Source of the DNA: Maritimibacter dapengensis
Lineage (GTDB): Bacteria > Pseudomonadota > Alphaproteobacteria > Rhodobacterales > Rhodobacteraceae
DNA length: 64,000 nucleotides
NCBI RefSeq assembly: GCF_019218265.1
Contig: NZ_JAHUZE010000001.1
Location: 124,001 to 188,000 of the forward strand
Reading direction: 5' to 3'
The position numbers and the translations under genes were made by a program. Below are positions 63,581 to 64,000 of the stretch, piece after piece. A model generated the notes under the pieces. The model had not been told where the DNA came from. It ran no database searches and was given only the letters and a program-made list of their open reading frames with translations. Numbering within the stretch: the stretch's first letter is position 1; the number at the start of each line of letters is the position of its first letter.

Positions 63581-64000
63581 ATGACACTTGCAGACATGAT
63601 GCGGGCCGTCGAAATCTCGAAACCCGGCGGGCCAGAAGTGCTGACGCTGACGGAGCGGCCGGTGCCGACGCCGGGCCAAGGTGAAATCTTGATCAAGCTC
63701 GCCTATGCCGGTGTGAACCGTCCTGACGCCTTGCAACGTGCCGGTGCCTATGCGCCGCCGCCGACCGCGAGCGATCTTCCGGGGCTCGAAGGGTCGGGCG
63801 AGGTTGTCGCGGTCGGACCGGGCGTCGACCAATGGTCGGTCGGCGATCAGGTTTGCGCGCTGCTTCCGGGCGGCGGATATGCCGAATATGTCACGACGCC
63901 AGCCGCGCATGCGCTGCGCATTCCCGAAGGCATGGACCTGAAGCAGGCGGCCTGTCTGCCGGAAACCTATTACACGGTCTGGTCCAACGTCTTCATGCGC
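63581..64000 (+). CDS. NAD(P)H-quinone oxidoreductase-like MDR protein, 3'-truncated by the window edge
   Basis: The first 140 codons of a zinc-independent medium-chain dehydrogenase/reductase: MRAVEISKPGGPEVL, then GVNRPDALQRAG, GLEGSGEVVAVG, GGYAEYV and LPETYYTVWSNVF. This matches QOR/PIG3-type quinone oxidoreductases. The frame is open to base 64000. The start is ATG 63581, or the ATG pair at 63596-63601, where the family usually begins. Coupled to the COQ9 gene. Confidence 0.9.
   Translation, partial: MTLADMMRAVEISKPGGPEVLTLTERPVPTPGQGEILIKLAYAGVNRPDALQRAGAYAPPPTASDLPGLEGSGEVVAVGPGVDQWSVGDQVCALLPGGGYAEYVTTPAAHALRIPEGMDLKQAACLPETYYTVWSNVFMR

Overview
This window is a high-GC, gene-dense bacterial chromosome segment. 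The gene content points to an alphaproteobacterium of the Rhodobacteraceae (Roseobacter group or a close relative). The indicators are a COQ9-family gene, DUF1244 and DUF6478 proteins, paired EF-hand periplasmic proteins, aerobic-type cobalamin genes (cobN, cobO, cobW) and CtrA-type sites. This placement is inferred from gene families only; there is no rRNA here. I see no prophage, insertion sequence, CRISPR array or replication origin. Both window edges cut genes: a DgcN-like gene at the left and a quinone-oxidoreductase-like gene at the right.

Left third (1-22 kb). dgcN-dgcA, a DEDD exonuclease-like gene and a D-amino-acid transaminase form a probable D-amino-acid catabolic block. They are followed by an OmpA-like protein, a GFA protein, a small DUF1127 gene divergent from a LysR regulator, a LigB/DODA-type dioxygenase, an acidic membrane-anchored protein, DUF1244, an N-formylglutamate amidohydrolase and pyk. 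Then come rpmI-rplT, pheS, an AT-rich orphan gene, two tandem YrhK genes and pheT. Next are secreted proteins including two EF-hand paralogues flanking a ytoQ gene, and mechanosensitive channels mscL and mscS. A tRNA-Met(CAT) closes the section.

Middle (22-41 kb). ald with a divergent Lrp/AsnC regulator, an MFS carrier, zapE, folC-accD, a CPBP-type membrane protein, a lipoprotein, a DUF6478 pair, fadH, DUF2834, argH divergent from a TlpA-like thioredoxin, a sterol-desaturase-family protein, an FMN reductase and a ThDP-dependent enzyme.

Cobalamin region (40.8-58.4 kb). A cobalamin riboswitch on the minus strand (about 50.34-50.15 kb) precedes a CbiM-like cobalt permease, cobW (with a His-rich insert), a GNAT gene, cobN and a double-GNAT gene. 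cobO lies further downstream. A second block, DUF1636-cobC-cbiB, lies at 56-58 kb beyond smc, a YbjN protein and a lytic transglycosylase.

Right end (58.5-64 kb). A degenerate receiver-domain protein, a HAD hydrolase overlapping an ornithine-cyclodeaminase-family gene, an ArsR-SRPBCC pair, an alpha/beta hydrolase, rpsU and a COQ9-quinone oxidoreductase pair.

The structure least explained by standard annotation is as follows. A family of hairpin-plus-box elements sits directly after stop codons at five places, and a sixth related copy is embedded in the cobN reading frame. A four-unit 11-bp tandem array lies near 20.0 kb. A 0.6-kb gap between zapE and folC is rich in palindromes. An AT-rich orphan gene splits pheS from pheT. 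CtrA-type TTAA-N7-TTAAC sites occur upstream of small exported proteins.
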